From contig JAIYAP010000047.1 of NCBI GenBank assembly GCA_027488935.1, positions 1-64,000 on the forward strand: a stretch of 64,000 nucleotides of DNA. Reading direction: 5' to 3'. The notes under the pieces were generated by a model. It saw only the letters and a program-made list of their open reading frames with translations, was not told where the DNA came from and ran no database searches. A program made the position numbers and the translations under genes. Source of the stretch: Saprospiraceae bacterium. GTDB lineage: Bacteria > Bacteroidota > Bacteroidia > Chitinophagales > Saprospiraceae. Below, piece by piece: positions 9,684 through 19,691 of the stretch. Each line of letters starts with the position of its first letter. Positions within the stretch are counted from its first letter, which is position 1.

Positions 9684-10318
9684 GCAAGGTTGGCAGTAAT
9701 GGTTTGCTGTAAGTTGAGCAGTTCGTCGGCATCAATAAAGGCTTTCAGGATACGCTTGATTCGATAGCGACTTTCATCTTCATTCATATTCGTGTTTTCG
9801 CCGATTGTCTCCAAAAAGCCCATTTCTTTCACTTCTTTTACCGTCTTTTTTACGTCTTTTAGAAATTTTTGTTGCGTGTTGCGTTCTTTAAAAAACAAGA
9901 CAACCAGTTCGCTGATTTCGCGCAAACTTAAGATCGGTTCTCTGCTGGCCGAATCATGGATGGCATGCTCTTCCAGGCGCTCGCGCAACAACACACATAA
10001 AATGGATTGATCCAGACTCAGGGTTCGCCGCATCATCAAGCGGGGCAAAGCCGTGCTGTTTGCCTCATTGCTGATCACGGGCTGACGTAAAAAAGCAAAG
10101 CCTTCGTTGCGGTTTACAATCAATTGCAACCCAATTTGGGCAAAATAACGGCGCAAAGGCAGTTCCTGAACTTTAACCAATTCTGCCCATAAGCGGGTTT
10201 CCTCCTCATAGATTACGCCTTTCAACAAGCGAATCGCAAGCGGCGCAAAACGATCATGCGTTGCACCGAAATCATCTGTCACATCTTCCTGCATTTTATC
10301 AAGATTTTTCTTGTACAA
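9680..10318 (-). CDS. jetB: Wadjet subunit JetB (DUF4194, MukE-like)
   Basis: This 212-residue protein is the MukE/kleisin-associated subunit of the Wadjet condensin-like complex. It shows the DUF4194 pattern: an N-terminal AIRLLKGVIYEEETRLWAEL winged-helix start, YFAQIGLQLIVNRNEGFAFL, and the later YRIKRILKAFIDADEL. It lies between jetA (20-bp overlap) and jetC (4-bp overlap). The assignment rests on this pattern and on strict synteny. Confidence 0.92.
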   Translation of the reverse strand: MYKKNLDKMQEDVTDDFGATHDRFAPLAIRLLKGVIYEEETRLWAELVKVQELPLRRYFAQIGLQLIVNRNEGFAFLRQPVISNEANSTALPRLMMRRTLSLDQSILCVLLRERLEEHAIHDSASREPILSLREISELVVLFFKERNTQQKFLKDVKKTVKEVKEMGFLETIGENTNMNEDESRYRIKRILKAFIDADELLNLQQTITANLA

Positions 10319-11798
10319 AAAACACCCTGGGGCCTTCTAAAAAGCGTTCCAGCTCCTTGTATAAATATAAAACGTCCCGCTCTTCCGCTTTAATAAAATG
10401 GCGATTATCGGGTTCAGAGACAATATTCAAGTAGGTAAGAAGTTCGTCCAAGCCATCTTGCAACGGAAACTGATCCACCAATTGAGCAAGGGTAATTTGT
10501 TCATTTTCAGCAAGTAATCGCTCTATTTGTGCGATGATGCGCAACGAAATAGACGCTTCCGTATCCAAACTTAATTCAGGTTTTTCCTGATTGGTTTGAT
10601 TCGGCAACGCAAAACCCGATTTTCGTTCATCCGCCTGGGTTTTGAGATTTTTTTCAAGTGGCATTTGAATCAGTGCCCGATCGCCGTCTATCTCCCAAAA
10701 CGGCGCAGCAGAATTTATATTTTGGCTGTAAAAATCGGGATGAACCAGCGCGGCCTTTACTTCCGAGATGCGTCGACGCAACAATTGCCGATCCTGTGCT
10801 GCATTTTCTGCCACAATACGGGTAATACGGTCGGCAATCCGTCGGTTGGCTTCTAATACAGGTTGCACCTCCCCTAATAAATGGCGGTAAAGGCGCACCA
10901 GCAACTGTTCCTGATCGTGCGCAATCTGACGCGTTTCCAGTACCGTCAGCAGTTCTTGTACATTGTCCGCAAACTGCCGTTGCCGTTGAGGGTCCCGCAA
11001 TTCATCAAAAAAACTGTTGAAACTCAAGCCCTGAGGCGTCCGATCCAGCGCATCTCGCGCATCTAAGGTAGCACCCAGCAACATACCCTTGCTGCCCTGT
11101 TGTGCCGCTTGCTGACGTAACATATCGGTGCGGATACGTTCAAAATGGCCTTCTACGGACTTAAAATCGGTAGAAAGTGCGCGTATGAGTTCCAGGAGTC
11201 CGTCATATTCTTCCCGGAGGCGCACATTATCAAACGGTTTGTACGGCGATTTTCCGGCGCGAATGGCCATGATTTCGGCTTCGAGGTCGCGCTGTTTTTG
11301 TTCCAAATCGGCAATCCGTTCTGCATCCGTTTTTTCCCGACTGTTCTCTACAACGCGCCGTATTTTTTCAAAAATATCATCCAAACGGGAGCGCGTTCCT
11401 GTAAATTCGCGATTTTCCAGGCTTTCGATCCATTGCCAGGCGCGTACTACATGTTCTGTTAAACTGTATTCGTACACGCCTTCCGCATTATTATCCCCCC
11501 GGAGGTATCTTTTTTTAACACTTTCCCAATCGCGCAACAGATTACGCGCGCGGTTGCGATAACGATCAAACAGATCTGCGGACATTTGCGTTTCGTCCGC
11601 ATCCGAAAAGGCATCTTGTTCCGCGATATTTTGCAGAAAATCAATCAATAATTGCGTCAATGCATCCTGCCCAATGCTTTTCCGACCGTTTGAAAAAGCT
11701 TGTTTTAAAAAAGAAAGGACCAAGGTTGCATTGGGTTCACGCAACAGCTGAAGGGTATTCGCCTGCCTGAAAAGTCGTTCGATGTAATCGGTTTGCAC
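10299..11798 (-). CDS. jetA: Wadjet subunit JetA (DUF3375, MukF-like kleisin)
   Basis: JetA is the kleisin-like subunit that bridges the JetC heads. The 499-residue length and largely helical, charged sequence fit DUF3375. Recognisable parts are the N-terminal YIERLFRQANTLQLLREPNA block, the coiled-coil IADLEQKQRDLEAEI, and the DALDRTPQGLSFNSFFDEL segment. It begins at a GTG (11798) with no better ATG nearby. A promoter-like TTTTG / TACCTTTA pair sits just upstream. It is first in the operon and overlaps jetB by 20 bp. Confidence 0.93.
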   Translation of the reverse strand: MQTDYIERLFRQANTLQLLREPNATLVLSFLKQAFSNGRKSIGQDALTQLLIDFLQNIAEQDAFSDADETQMSADLFDRYRNRARNLLRDWESVKKRYLRGDNNAEGVYEYSLTEHVVRAWQWIESLENREFTGTRSRLDDIFEKIRRVVENSREKTDAERIADLEQKQRDLEAEIMAIRAGKSPYKPFDNVRLREEYDGLLELIRALSTDFKSVEGHFERIRTDMLRQQAAQQGSKGMLLGATLDARDALDRTPQGLSFNSFFDELRDPQRQRQFADNVQELLTVLETRQIAHDQEQLLVRLYRHLLGEVQPVLEANRRIADRITRIVAENAAQDRQLLRRRISEVKAALVHPDFYSQNINSAAPFWEIDGDRALIQMPLEKNLKTQADERKSGFALPNQTNQEKPELSLDTEASISLRIIAQIERLLAENEQITLAQLVDQFPLQDGLDELLTYLNIVSEPDNRHFIKAEERDVLYLYKELERFLEGPRVFFVQEKS

Positions 11799-11802
11799 GG
11801 GG

Positions 11803-11832
11803 TAAAGGTATTACAAAATGTTTAGCGCAAAA
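11803..11832 (-). promoter_or_regulatory. Putative promoter of the jetABCD operon
   Basis: The minus strand reads TTTTG (11828-11832), 17 bp, then TACCTTTA (11803-11810), one mismatch from TAnnTTTG. The predicted start is almost at the GTG of jetA, which would give a nearly leaderless transcript. Confidence 0.4.
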
Positions 11833-11854
11833 AACGCCGTATTCCATTGAGGGT

Positions 11855-12631
11855 CTACTCAAACATAAAAGCACCCATGGATAAGTTTTTCCATTGAAAT
11901 GCTTCGTAAATTTTTGTTGGTTTCCCACCGAAAGCACTTGCAAATACCAAAGGTAAAAAATGTTCAGTTGTTGGGTGTGACATTGAAAACTGCTTATGAT
12001 GGTATGCGGCCATCATTTTATCTGCATAGTTTGGGTTGGATGCATCGGCAAGTTCGGAGGTAATAAAGTCATCAAATTCTTTTGCCCAGGCATCCGGTTT
12101 AATTTCATGCCCACCAAATCTTTGAATTTCATTGCGGTTATGCACCAAACCGCCGCTCCCGATGAATAAAACATTTTCTGCACGAAGGGGATTTAAAATT
12201 TCCGCAATTTTTTGGTGGTATTTTGGATCCAGATGATATTGTTGTGAAATTTGCAAAACAGGAATTTGTTCATTTGGAAACAGCAGTATCAAAGGGATTA
12301 AAGCACCGTGGTCAAGTCCGCGATTACCTTCTTTTTCGGCTGTAATCCCATGATTGTTAAGCATTTCGATGATCCGATTGGATAATTCAAGATTACCGGC
12401 GGTTGTATAATTGGTATAAAATTCCGGAGGCATACCTTCATCCAACTGAACCATTTTTTGGTTGGTGGTGACCGCAATCGTTTCCGTTTGCCAATGCCCT
12501 GAAAACAGGACAATGGCCGACGGTAATTTTTCAAAATATTTATTGCGAAGTTTTAAGAAATCAGTTTTTAATTGATCGCTTTTAAGGGCTTCGTAAATGG
12601 TTCCGTGCGAAATAAAAAGGCTTGGTTGCAT
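11855..12631 (-). CDS. ygiD: Class III extradiol dioxygenase (4,5-DOPA dioxygenase, LigB family)
   Basis: The 258-residue protein has the LigB/DODA fold. The metal and active-site blocks are in order: SHGTIYEAL (His9), FSGHWQTETIAV, LDHGALIPLILLFP and LFIGSGGLVHN. Bacterial YgiD-type members ring-open DOPA-like catechols in the cytoplasm; the true substrate here is unknown. It sits just upstream of jetA on the same strand with a 56-bp gap, but the association with Wadjet is probably positional only. Confidence 0.9.
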   Translation of the reverse strand: MQPSLFISHGTIYEALKSDQLKTDFLKLRNKYFEKLPSAIVLFSGHWQTETIAVTTNQKMVQLDEGMPPEFYTNYTTAGNLELSNRIIEMLNNHGITAEKEGNRGLDHGALIPLILLFPNEQIPVLQISQQYHLDPKYHQKIAEILNPLRAENVLFIGSGGLVHNRNEIQRFGGHEIKPDAWAKEFDDFITSELADASNPNYADKMMAAYHHKQFSMSHPTTEHFLPLVFASAFGGKPTKIYEAFQWKNLSMGAFMFE

Positions 12632-12742
12632 GGGTAGTCCTGCTCCGAAAGTTTATAAATAAATCTTCAATTTCATCTTGCCGGGCATGCGCAAATCCCT
12701 TATCCTTCCCGGTTTTTACAAAATCACCGTGGTGTAAGGCCA

Positions 12743-13444
12743 TTACACTTTAACCCCAAAGAAATAACCCACCAGGGCCGATAAACCCATGGCAATGGTT
12801 CCCCAAATGGTAATACGCAAAATGGCTTTTTGCACACTGGAACCGCCCGTTTTTGCCGCAGTGGTCCCTAATAGGATTAGAAAAACAGTGGTAAAGCCGT
12901 ATAGCCAATATTCCATTCCTTTTAATGGGGCAAAAAGTACAACCAAAAGCGGCAATACGCCCCCAACGCTAAATGCAGCGCCCGAGGCGATGGCAGCCTG
13001 TATGGGGTTCGCCTGGCTAATTTCGTTGATGCCTAATTCATCTCTGATATGGGCAGCCAAGGCATCTTTTTCGGTTAGTTCAATAGCCACTTGCATGGCA
13101 GTTTCTTTTTTCAATCCGCGCTGCTCATAAATTTGAGCCAATATATTCAACTCTTCCTCCGGCATTTCTTCCAGTTCTTGTTTTTCTCTTTCAATATCGG
13201 CCTTTTCCGTATCGGTTTGAGAACTCACCGATACATATTCTCCCGCAGCCATAGATAATGCACCGGCAACAAGTCCTGCAACAGTTGCTAAAACGATCGG
13301 TTCTCTGGTTGCACTTGCCGCAGCAACGCCAATTGCAAGACTGGAAACAGAGATGATCCCATCGTTTGCGCCCAAAACAGCGGCTCTCAACCAATTACTT
13401 CTGTGTATATAATGATTATCTAAATAGTTGTCGATGGTGAGCAT
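12743..13444 (-). CDS. VIT1/CCC1 family iron or manganese transporter
   Basis: The 233-residue inner-membrane protein has about five transmembrane segments. N-terminal family motifs are HRSNWLRAAVLGANDGIISV and AGALSMAAGEYVSVSSQTDTE, followed by a cytosolic helical loop rich in E (EREKQELEEMPEEELNILAQ) that in the family binds metal. The C-terminal part holds the remaining membrane helices. Members export or store Fe2+/Mn2+. Monocistronic by spacing (about 110 bp on each side). Confidence 0.92.
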   Translation of the reverse strand: MLTIDNYLDNHYIHRSNWLRAAVLGANDGIISVSSLAIGVAAASATREPIVLATVAGLVAGALSMAAGEYVSVSSQTDTEKADIEREKQELEEMPEEELNILAQIYEQRGLKKETAMQVAIELTEKDALAAHIRDELGINEISQANPIQAAIASGAAFSVGGVLPLLVVLFAPLKGMEYWLYGFTTVFLILLGTTAAKTGGSSVQKAILRITIWGTIAMGLSALVGYFFGVKV

Positions 13445-13554
13445 GTTCGGTTCGTTTTTTTAAAATTGTCGTAGTTGATTGCCAAAGGTAACTCAATTTC
13501 CCGACAAGCCCAAGTGCTTTCGGTTTTGTATTTATCAGATTGATTATGAACAAG

Positions 13555-14580
13555 TTATCTAATCAACCGATTACGGGCGAATTCCACCGCCTGGTGCAAC
13601 TTTTGCTGCAACAGTTTTTTATCTGGCAATTCGGTTAAATACTCCGCTATTTTTATGTTGCTATTATCTAATTGCAGCAACTCAACATGTTCTTCGCTTT
13701 TACCTGCGCAAAGTATTAATCCGATTGGTTTGTTTTCACCTTCCACCATTTCGTAGCGCTCCAGGTAGCGCAGGTAAAGTTCCATTTGCCCTTTGTAGCC
13801 CGCTTCAAATTCACCCAGTTTTAAATCAATAGCCACCAACGATTTGAGCCTGCGGTGGAAAAACAGCAAATCAATTTTATAATCACGGCTATCAATGCTG
13901 ATCCGTTTTTGGCGCGCTAAAAACGCAAAATCATTACCAAATTCTGTAATAAACCGTTGTAGTTCGGCGATAATGGCCGTTTCCAAGTCTTTTTCCGAAT
14001 AGGTATCTTGCAAACCCAAAAAGTCCAGAAAATAAGGGTCACGAAACACTAAATCGGGGTTGATTTGTTGTTCGGTTTTCAACCGGTCCAAATCGTTTTT
14101 AATGGTCAATTCAGGCTTTTTACTGATGGCAGTACGTTCGTAAAGCATTGACTGGATGCGTTCCCTGAAGGTGCGGACACTCCATTTCTCTAACTTGCAC
14201 ATTTCAATATAAAACTCCCTTTTTACCGGGTCAGTTATGGGTATTATAGCAATGATGTGTGTCCATGTCAATTGTCGTATCAGTGATACGACAATCTTTT
14301 CATCCGGGAACATTTCTGCAAATTGCATCATCCTTCGCAGATTTTTCTCTGAAAACGAATTGCCATACTCTGCTGATAATTGTCGCCAAAGTGTTGCTAC
14401 AATTTGCTTTCCATAGGTTTCTCCATGATGTTGAGCAACTTCATCATTTATCTTTTTGCCAATTTGCCAATATAACATGCTCATAGTGGCATTTACTGTC
14501 ACAGCTACCTGTTTCTTGCTCTCCTCAATCAAGAATCTAATATGACCCAGCAACTGCAAATCTTCAATTTCCTTATGCAT
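13555..14580 (-). CDS. DUF1016/YhcG-type PDDEXK nuclease
   Basis: The 341-residue protein has an N-terminal DUF1016 domain (VNATMSMLYWQIGKKINDEV, then SEKNLRRMMQFAEMFP and QLTWTHIIAIIP). Its C-terminal PD-(D/E)XK nuclease domain includes DYKIDLLFFHRRLKSLVAID followed by LKLGEFEAGYKGQM, which supply the catalytic D ... D-x-K and Q residues. Proteins of this type occur in mobile and defence islands, often near type I restriction genes; their substrate is not settled. Here it is a single gene in the right part of the minus-strand defence-like region. Confidence 0.92.
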   Translation of the reverse strand: MHKEIEDLQLLGHIRFLIEESKKQVAVTVNATMSMLYWQIGKKINDEVAQHHGETYGKQIVATLWRQLSAEYGNSFSEKNLRRMMQFAEMFPDEKIVVSLIRQLTWTHIIAIIPITDPVKREFYIEMCKLEKWSVRTFRERIQSMLYERTAISKKPELTIKNDLDRLKTEQQINPDLVFRDPYFLDFLGLQDTYSEKDLETAIIAELQRFITEFGNDFAFLARQKRISIDSRDYKIDLLFFHRRLKSLVAIDLKLGEFEAGYKGQMELYLRYLERYEMVEGENKPIGLILCAGKSEEHVELLQLDNSNIKIAEYLTELPDKKLLQQKLHQAVEFARNRLIR

Positions 14581-14868
14581 CAGCGTTTATTTTTAGATGT
14601 TTATAATCGTCCGTTTAATATGGGTAACCTTGTCAAAATGACTTTCAGGCAACGCAACAATCGGCCCACATGCAAACCACCCATATTCCAAGCCCAAAAA
14701 TAAAACAATTAGTTTGGATAAAAAATCTTTTTTCGCGAAAAAATCCTTACTTTTGACACAAATAATAATCCACCCCACCCCACCGCCGGAAAACATAAAA
14801 ATCACATTCCATTGATTTTCAGCCTATTACTATAGCCAACGCAACGTGCCAATGAAAATGGCTGGATG
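14581..14868. other. Intergenic region with palindrome and -7 element
   Basis: No convincing gene is present. The region contains a perfect 16-bp palindrome, TTTTTTCGCGAAAAAA (14728-14743), immediately before a plus-strand TACTTTTG -7 match (14748-14755). This could be an operator-promoter for the polymerase IV gene about 240 bp downstream, or a regulatory site for DUF1016. No proper -33 was found. Confidence 0.35.
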
Positions 14869-14988
14869 TTAATCCGCTGAAAATCAATTTTTTATCCATC
14901 CATCCCCTAAATCCATTTAAATCAGGTCTTAATCCCTTGAAAATCAATTTTTTATCCATCCATCCCCTAAATCCATTTAAATCAGGGT
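14869..14988. repeat. Tandem 60-bp direct duplication upstream of dinB
   Basis: Two copies with exact 60-bp period (14869-14928 and 14929-14988) are nearly identical, differing at only a few bases at the unit edges. Each contains AATCAATTTTTTATCC, two ATCC repeats and an AAATCAGG end. The second copy ends two bases before the dinB ATG, so the repeat forms its leader and could affect expression. Confidence 0.9.
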
Positions 14989-14990
14989 TT

Positions 14991-16127
14991 ATGTTTGATC
15001 GCGCCATCCTCCACCTCGACCTCGATGCTTTTTTTGCGTCGGTCGAATGTTTGAAAAACAGCCAGTTAAAGGGTATTCCCCTCATCATTGGCGGTAGTTC
15101 GGGCCGCGGCGTGGTGGCCTCCTGCAGCTATGAAGCCCGGGCCTTTGGCGTGCGCTCGGCTATGCCCATGAAACAAGCGCTGCAACTGTGCCCCAATGCT
15201 ACGGTGCTGCGCGGCGACATGGACAGTTACAGCAAATACTCAGATCTGGTGCGGGATGTGATTGAAGACCAGGCCCCCGTGTTCGAACAGGCCTCTATTG
15301 ATGAGTTTTACCTCGATTTGAGCGGGATGGACCGCTACATCGGCTGCTGGAAATGGGCGGGCGAACTGCGCAGCCGCATCATCCAGGAAACCGGCCTGCC
15401 GCTGTCGATCGGACTTTCGGTAAATAAAACGGTTTCCAAGGTGGGTACCAGCGAAGCCAAACCCAATGGCAGCAAAATGGTGCCCGCGGGTGCCGAAAAA
15501 CCGTTCCTCGCACCCCTACGCGTGGGAAAACTGCCTTCAGTGGGCTTCGAAACCGAGCGCCGCCTGCAATCCATGGGCGTACGCCTCATCAAAACCCTGA
15601 GTGAAATACCACCACAACTGCTCGAACGCGAGTTTGGCAAACCCGGCATCGGTATGTGGAAAAAAGCCAATGGCATCGACCATACCCCCCTCCAGCCTTA
15701 CCGCGACCAGGAATCGATTTCTACTGAAACGACCTTCCAGGTGGATAGCATTGATCCGCGTTTTTTACAGGAAACCCTGCGCCGCCAAGTGGCCCAACTC
15801 GCCTTTGAATTGCGCAATAAAAACAAACTTTGCGCCTGTATTACCGTCAAATTGCGCTATACCGACTTTAATACCTACACCCGACAAGTGCAAATTCCGT
15901 ATACCGCCCACGATGGCGTCCTGGTACAACACGCGCTCGATCTGCTCGAACGCCTGCACGAACGCCGCCAATTGGTGCGTTTAGTAGGGGTAAAATTCAG
16001 CAAACTGGTACAAGGACAACTGCAACTCAATCTGTTCGACGACACCGAAAAGTCGGCGCGTCTACTGGCAGCCATGGACAAAATCCGGACGCGGTTTGGC
16101 AAAAATGCGGTCGCACAGGGAGGATAA
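14991..16127 (+). CDS. dinB: DNA polymerase IV (Y-family translesion polymerase)
   Basis: A 378-residue Y-family polymerase that copies past damaged bases with low fidelity. The palm motif HLDLDAFFASVE gives the first metal aspartates (D10, D12). Later SIDEFYLDLSG supplies the catalytic D-E pair, and a little-finger domain follows in the C-terminal third (TETTFQVDSIDPRFLQE, then VKLRYTDFNTYTRQV). ATG 14991 is chosen over an upstream TTG at 14937 because that extension would be encoded by the 60-bp repeat and the family starts at this point. It stands alone, with the repeat as its leader. Confidence 0.95.
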   Translation: MFDRAILHLDLDAFFASVECLKNSQLKGIPLIIGGSSGRGVVASCSYEARAFGVRSAMPMKQALQLCPNATVLRGDMDSYSKYSDLVRDVIEDQAPVFEQASIDEFYLDLSGMDRYIGCWKWAGELRSRIIQETGLPLSIGLSVNKTVSKVGTSEAKPNGSKMVPAGAEKPFLAPLRVGKLPSVGFETERRLQSMGVRLIKTLSEIPPQLLEREFGKPGIGMWKKANGIDHTPLQPYRDQESISTETTFQVDSIDPRFLQETLRRQVAQLAFELRNKNKLCACITVKLRYTDFNTYTRQVQIPYTAHDGVLVQHALDLLERLHERRQLVRLVGVKFSKLVQGQLQLNLFDDTEKSARLLAAMDKIRTRFGKNAVAQGG

Positions 16128-16162
16128 TCGGTCGAATTTTCAATTCTAATGCCCCCTAATCC

Positions 16163-16753
16163 CTACTTTTTTATCCGCCACAACGGGTGTTGCTTTCCGG
16201 GTTGATTTTTCAGGCGATAAACTTTGCCGTATGTCGATAGGGAGACCCCAAATCCAATACCGAATGTAACGCCCGCTGCGATGTCGCTTACCTTGCGTGC
16301 AGAAGGGGGAATAAATGGCCCAATCGCAAGCGCATATCCCATTGAAATGAGCATCATCGCAAACCCTGCATTTCGACGGTTATCGGATTTATTCATTTTG
16401 AGAATGGAAATAGCGCCCGAAAGGGGTATAACTGTACGGATAATCGGACCACCGTAGCGGTATTTCGACACGACTCGGTGTGCAATTTCATGCCTATCTG
16501 TAAAACGCAACTCAGATTTATCCAGTTTAAGGGCGGCACTATCGGAACTGTTTGAAATCAACACCCCTTCAAAACGTCGGAAACAATCGCAATCAGGTCG
16601 TTCGTCGGGCACCGGAAGGATTATGGCTATTTTATCGCCCGGTTTCAAAACTTTGGTGCTCGATCCGTCTATCGTTTCGAGCGTAATTTGTGCAAAGGAA
16701 GGCGTGGCAAGCATCAACAGCAAGCCAGCGATCAGGAGGTTTATTTGCTTCAT
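16163..16753 (-). CDS. Secreted or membrane protein of unknown function
   Basis: The 196-residue protein starts with a signal peptide (MKQINLLIAGLLLMLATPSFAQ). A soluble segment of about 90 residues with a cysteine pair (PDCDCFRR) follows. Two or three hydrophobic stretches come next (IIRTVIPLSGAISI; AGFAMMLISMGYALAIGPFI; DIAAGVTFGIGFGVSL), then a basic tail. It may be an envelope protein. No family recognised. It lies 21 bp downstream of the next gene on the same strand. Confidence 0.7.
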   Translation of the reverse strand: MKQINLLIAGLLLMLATPSFAQITLETIDGSSTKVLKPGDKIAIILPVPDERPDCDCFRRFEGVLISNSSDSAALKLDKSELRFTDRHEIAHRVVSKYRYGGPIIRTVIPLSGAISILKMNKSDNRRNAGFAMMLISMGYALAIGPFIPPSARKVSDIAAGVTFGIGFGVSLSTYGKVYRLKNQPGKQHPLWRIKK

Positions 16754-16774
16754 AAAGCGTTGATTTTTATTTTA

Positions 16775-17191
16775 TTAAATCGTTTTTATACCTATTAAAG
16801 TTGCTTCTTTTACGGCTGTTTTTACTTCCTCCAGCACGGCTTCTTCCTCGTTTTTGACCGGCCAAAAATGAAAGCCACCGTCCATGTACCGCCGAATATT
16901 CCACATCCCCCAAATGCCGTTTTCATCTACATACCCGTCGTATTCGACCGTATGGGTAATATAAAATTTGGTCAGGTGACAACGCAAGGTCTGGGTATCA
17001 TAAACGCCTTTCCACCGAAACGAGCCCACATCGTCGGAGCCGCGGCCTACCACCACGTTGTCGCGGAATTCCAGGGTGAATTGTTTCATGTGCCGATGTG
17101 CATCGGGGCCCTGACGATAGGTGTAAAATCCCTCCCAATCCCCGCTGGGGAACAAAGGATGTGTTTCCTGTATGTTGGTTGACTCTGACAT
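16775..17191 (-). CDS. Conserved-looking cytoplasmic protein, unknown function
   Basis: The 138-residue product starts at ATG 17191 (MSESTNIQETHP); a TTG start at 17317 would run into the end of glpK and is not preferred. The body reads like a small beta-rich domain with many aromatic residues (SGDWEGFYTYRQ, GSFRWKGVYD, HTVEYDGYVDENGIWGMWN). There is no signal peptide. It directly follows glpK on the same strand and may be cotranscribed with the glycerol genes. No function can be given. Confidence 0.65.
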   Translation of the reverse strand: MSESTNIQETHPLFPSGDWEGFYTYRQGPDAHRHMKQFTLEFRDNVVVGRGSDDVGSFRWKGVYDTQTLRCHLTKFYITHTVEYDGYVDENGIWGMWNIRRYMDGGFHFWPVKNEEEAVLEEVKTAVKEATLIGIKTI

Positions 17192-17268
17192 GCCTTGCCA
17201 AACGGTGATTTCAGGCCAAAAGTTCTGTTTGAAAGACAATTTCCAAAAAAATGCACGTAAAAAAGCGC

Positions 17269-18783
<1,515 letters not shown>

Positions 18784-19485
18784 TTAAGGTAAAAACGTTT
18801 TGTACGCCAAAGCCCCACAAATCCCACCGGCAATGGGCGCAAGCACCGGAATCCAGGCATAACCCCAGTCGGAGCCGCCTTTTCCCGGTATGGGCAGCAA
18901 GGCATGCACCAGCCGCGGACCCAAATCGCGGGCCGGATTAATCGCATAACCGGTGGTACCGCCCAAGGAATGCCCGATGGCCAACACCAGCGCACCCACG
19001 ACCAATGGCTTAAGCCCATCGGAAAATTGCGTGCCCCCCAAGGCCATCAAGCCAAACAACAAAACAAACGTGCCCAGAAATTCACTGATAAAATTACTCG
19101 TTGTATTCCGGATAGCGGGTGCCGTACAAAATACGGCCAACTTCGCCCCAGGATCTTCGGTGCGCGCCCAATGCGGCAAATAATGCAAATACACCAACAC
19201 GGCACCCAACATCGCACCCAATAGTTGCGCCAGTAAATAGGTAGGTACCAGCGCCCAATCCAACGCACCCGTCGCCGCCAGCCCCAGCGTCACCGCAGGA
19301 TTCAAATGCGCGCCACTAATACGCCCCACGGCATACACGGCAAACGTAACCGCCAAGGCCCAGCCAATGGTAATCACCAGCCAGCCGCTGTTTTCGTTTT
19401 TAGTGCCCTTCAGCACCACACCACCTACAACACCATTCCCTAAGAGGATGAGTAAGGCGGTACCTATGAATTCGCTTTGGAACAT
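18784..19485 (-). CDS. glpF: Glycerol uptake facilitator (aquaglyceroporin)
   Basis: The 233-residue MIP-family channel has six membrane helices and both pore half-helices: GAHLNPAVTLG (NPA at 62-64) and YAINPARDLGPR (NPA at about 183-185). The Asp after the second NPAR is the marker of glycerol facilitators rather than water-only aquaporins. It sits in the inner membrane and supplies glycerol to GlpK, encoded directly downstream. Confidence 0.95.
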   Translation of the reverse strand: MFQSEFIGTALLILLGNGVVGGVVLKGTKNENSGWLVITIGWALAVTFAVYAVGRISGAHLNPAVTLGLAATGALDWALVPTYLLAQLLGAMLGAVLVYLHYLPHWARTEDPGAKLAVFCTAPAIRNTTSNFISEFLGTFVLLFGLMALGGTQFSDGLKPLVVGALVLAIGHSLGGTTGYAINPARDLGPRLVHALLPIPGKGGSDWGYAWIPVLAPIAGGICGALAYKTFLP

Positions 19486-19502
19486 GTGGTTTTAGTGGTT
19501 TT

Positions 19503-19688
19503 AGTGATGAGTGATGAGTGATGAGTGATGAGTGATGAGTGATGAGTGATGAGTGATGAGTTGATCAAAAAATCACAATATCATCTATTAAATATATTTA
19601 AAATCATAAAACCCCTATTTTAAAGAGATTTCAAACCTGAAACACCCAATTTAATCACTCATCACTCATCACTCCTCACTCCTCACTA
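19503..19688. repeat. Two oppositely oriented 7-bp tandem arrays flanking an AT-rich core
   Basis: The left array (19503-19558) has eight perfect AGTGATG heptamers. The right array (19654-19688) has five copies of the reverse complement type ATCACTC/CTCACTC, the last degenerate. They flank about 95 bp of AT-rich DNA between glpF and the next gene upstream. A transcript could fold into a long slippable stem. Such heptamer arrays are prone to replication slippage. Confidence 0.9.
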
Positions 19689-19691
19689 AAA

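Noticed and set aside
14593-14805. A 70-residue minus-strand frame upstream of the DUF1016 gene
   Set aside because: It crosses the CGCG palindrome and A/T runs and has no conserved-looking features.
19503-19688. Possible CRISPR or origin iterons
   Set aside because: The 7-bp units have no spacers, and no replication initiator gene is nearby.
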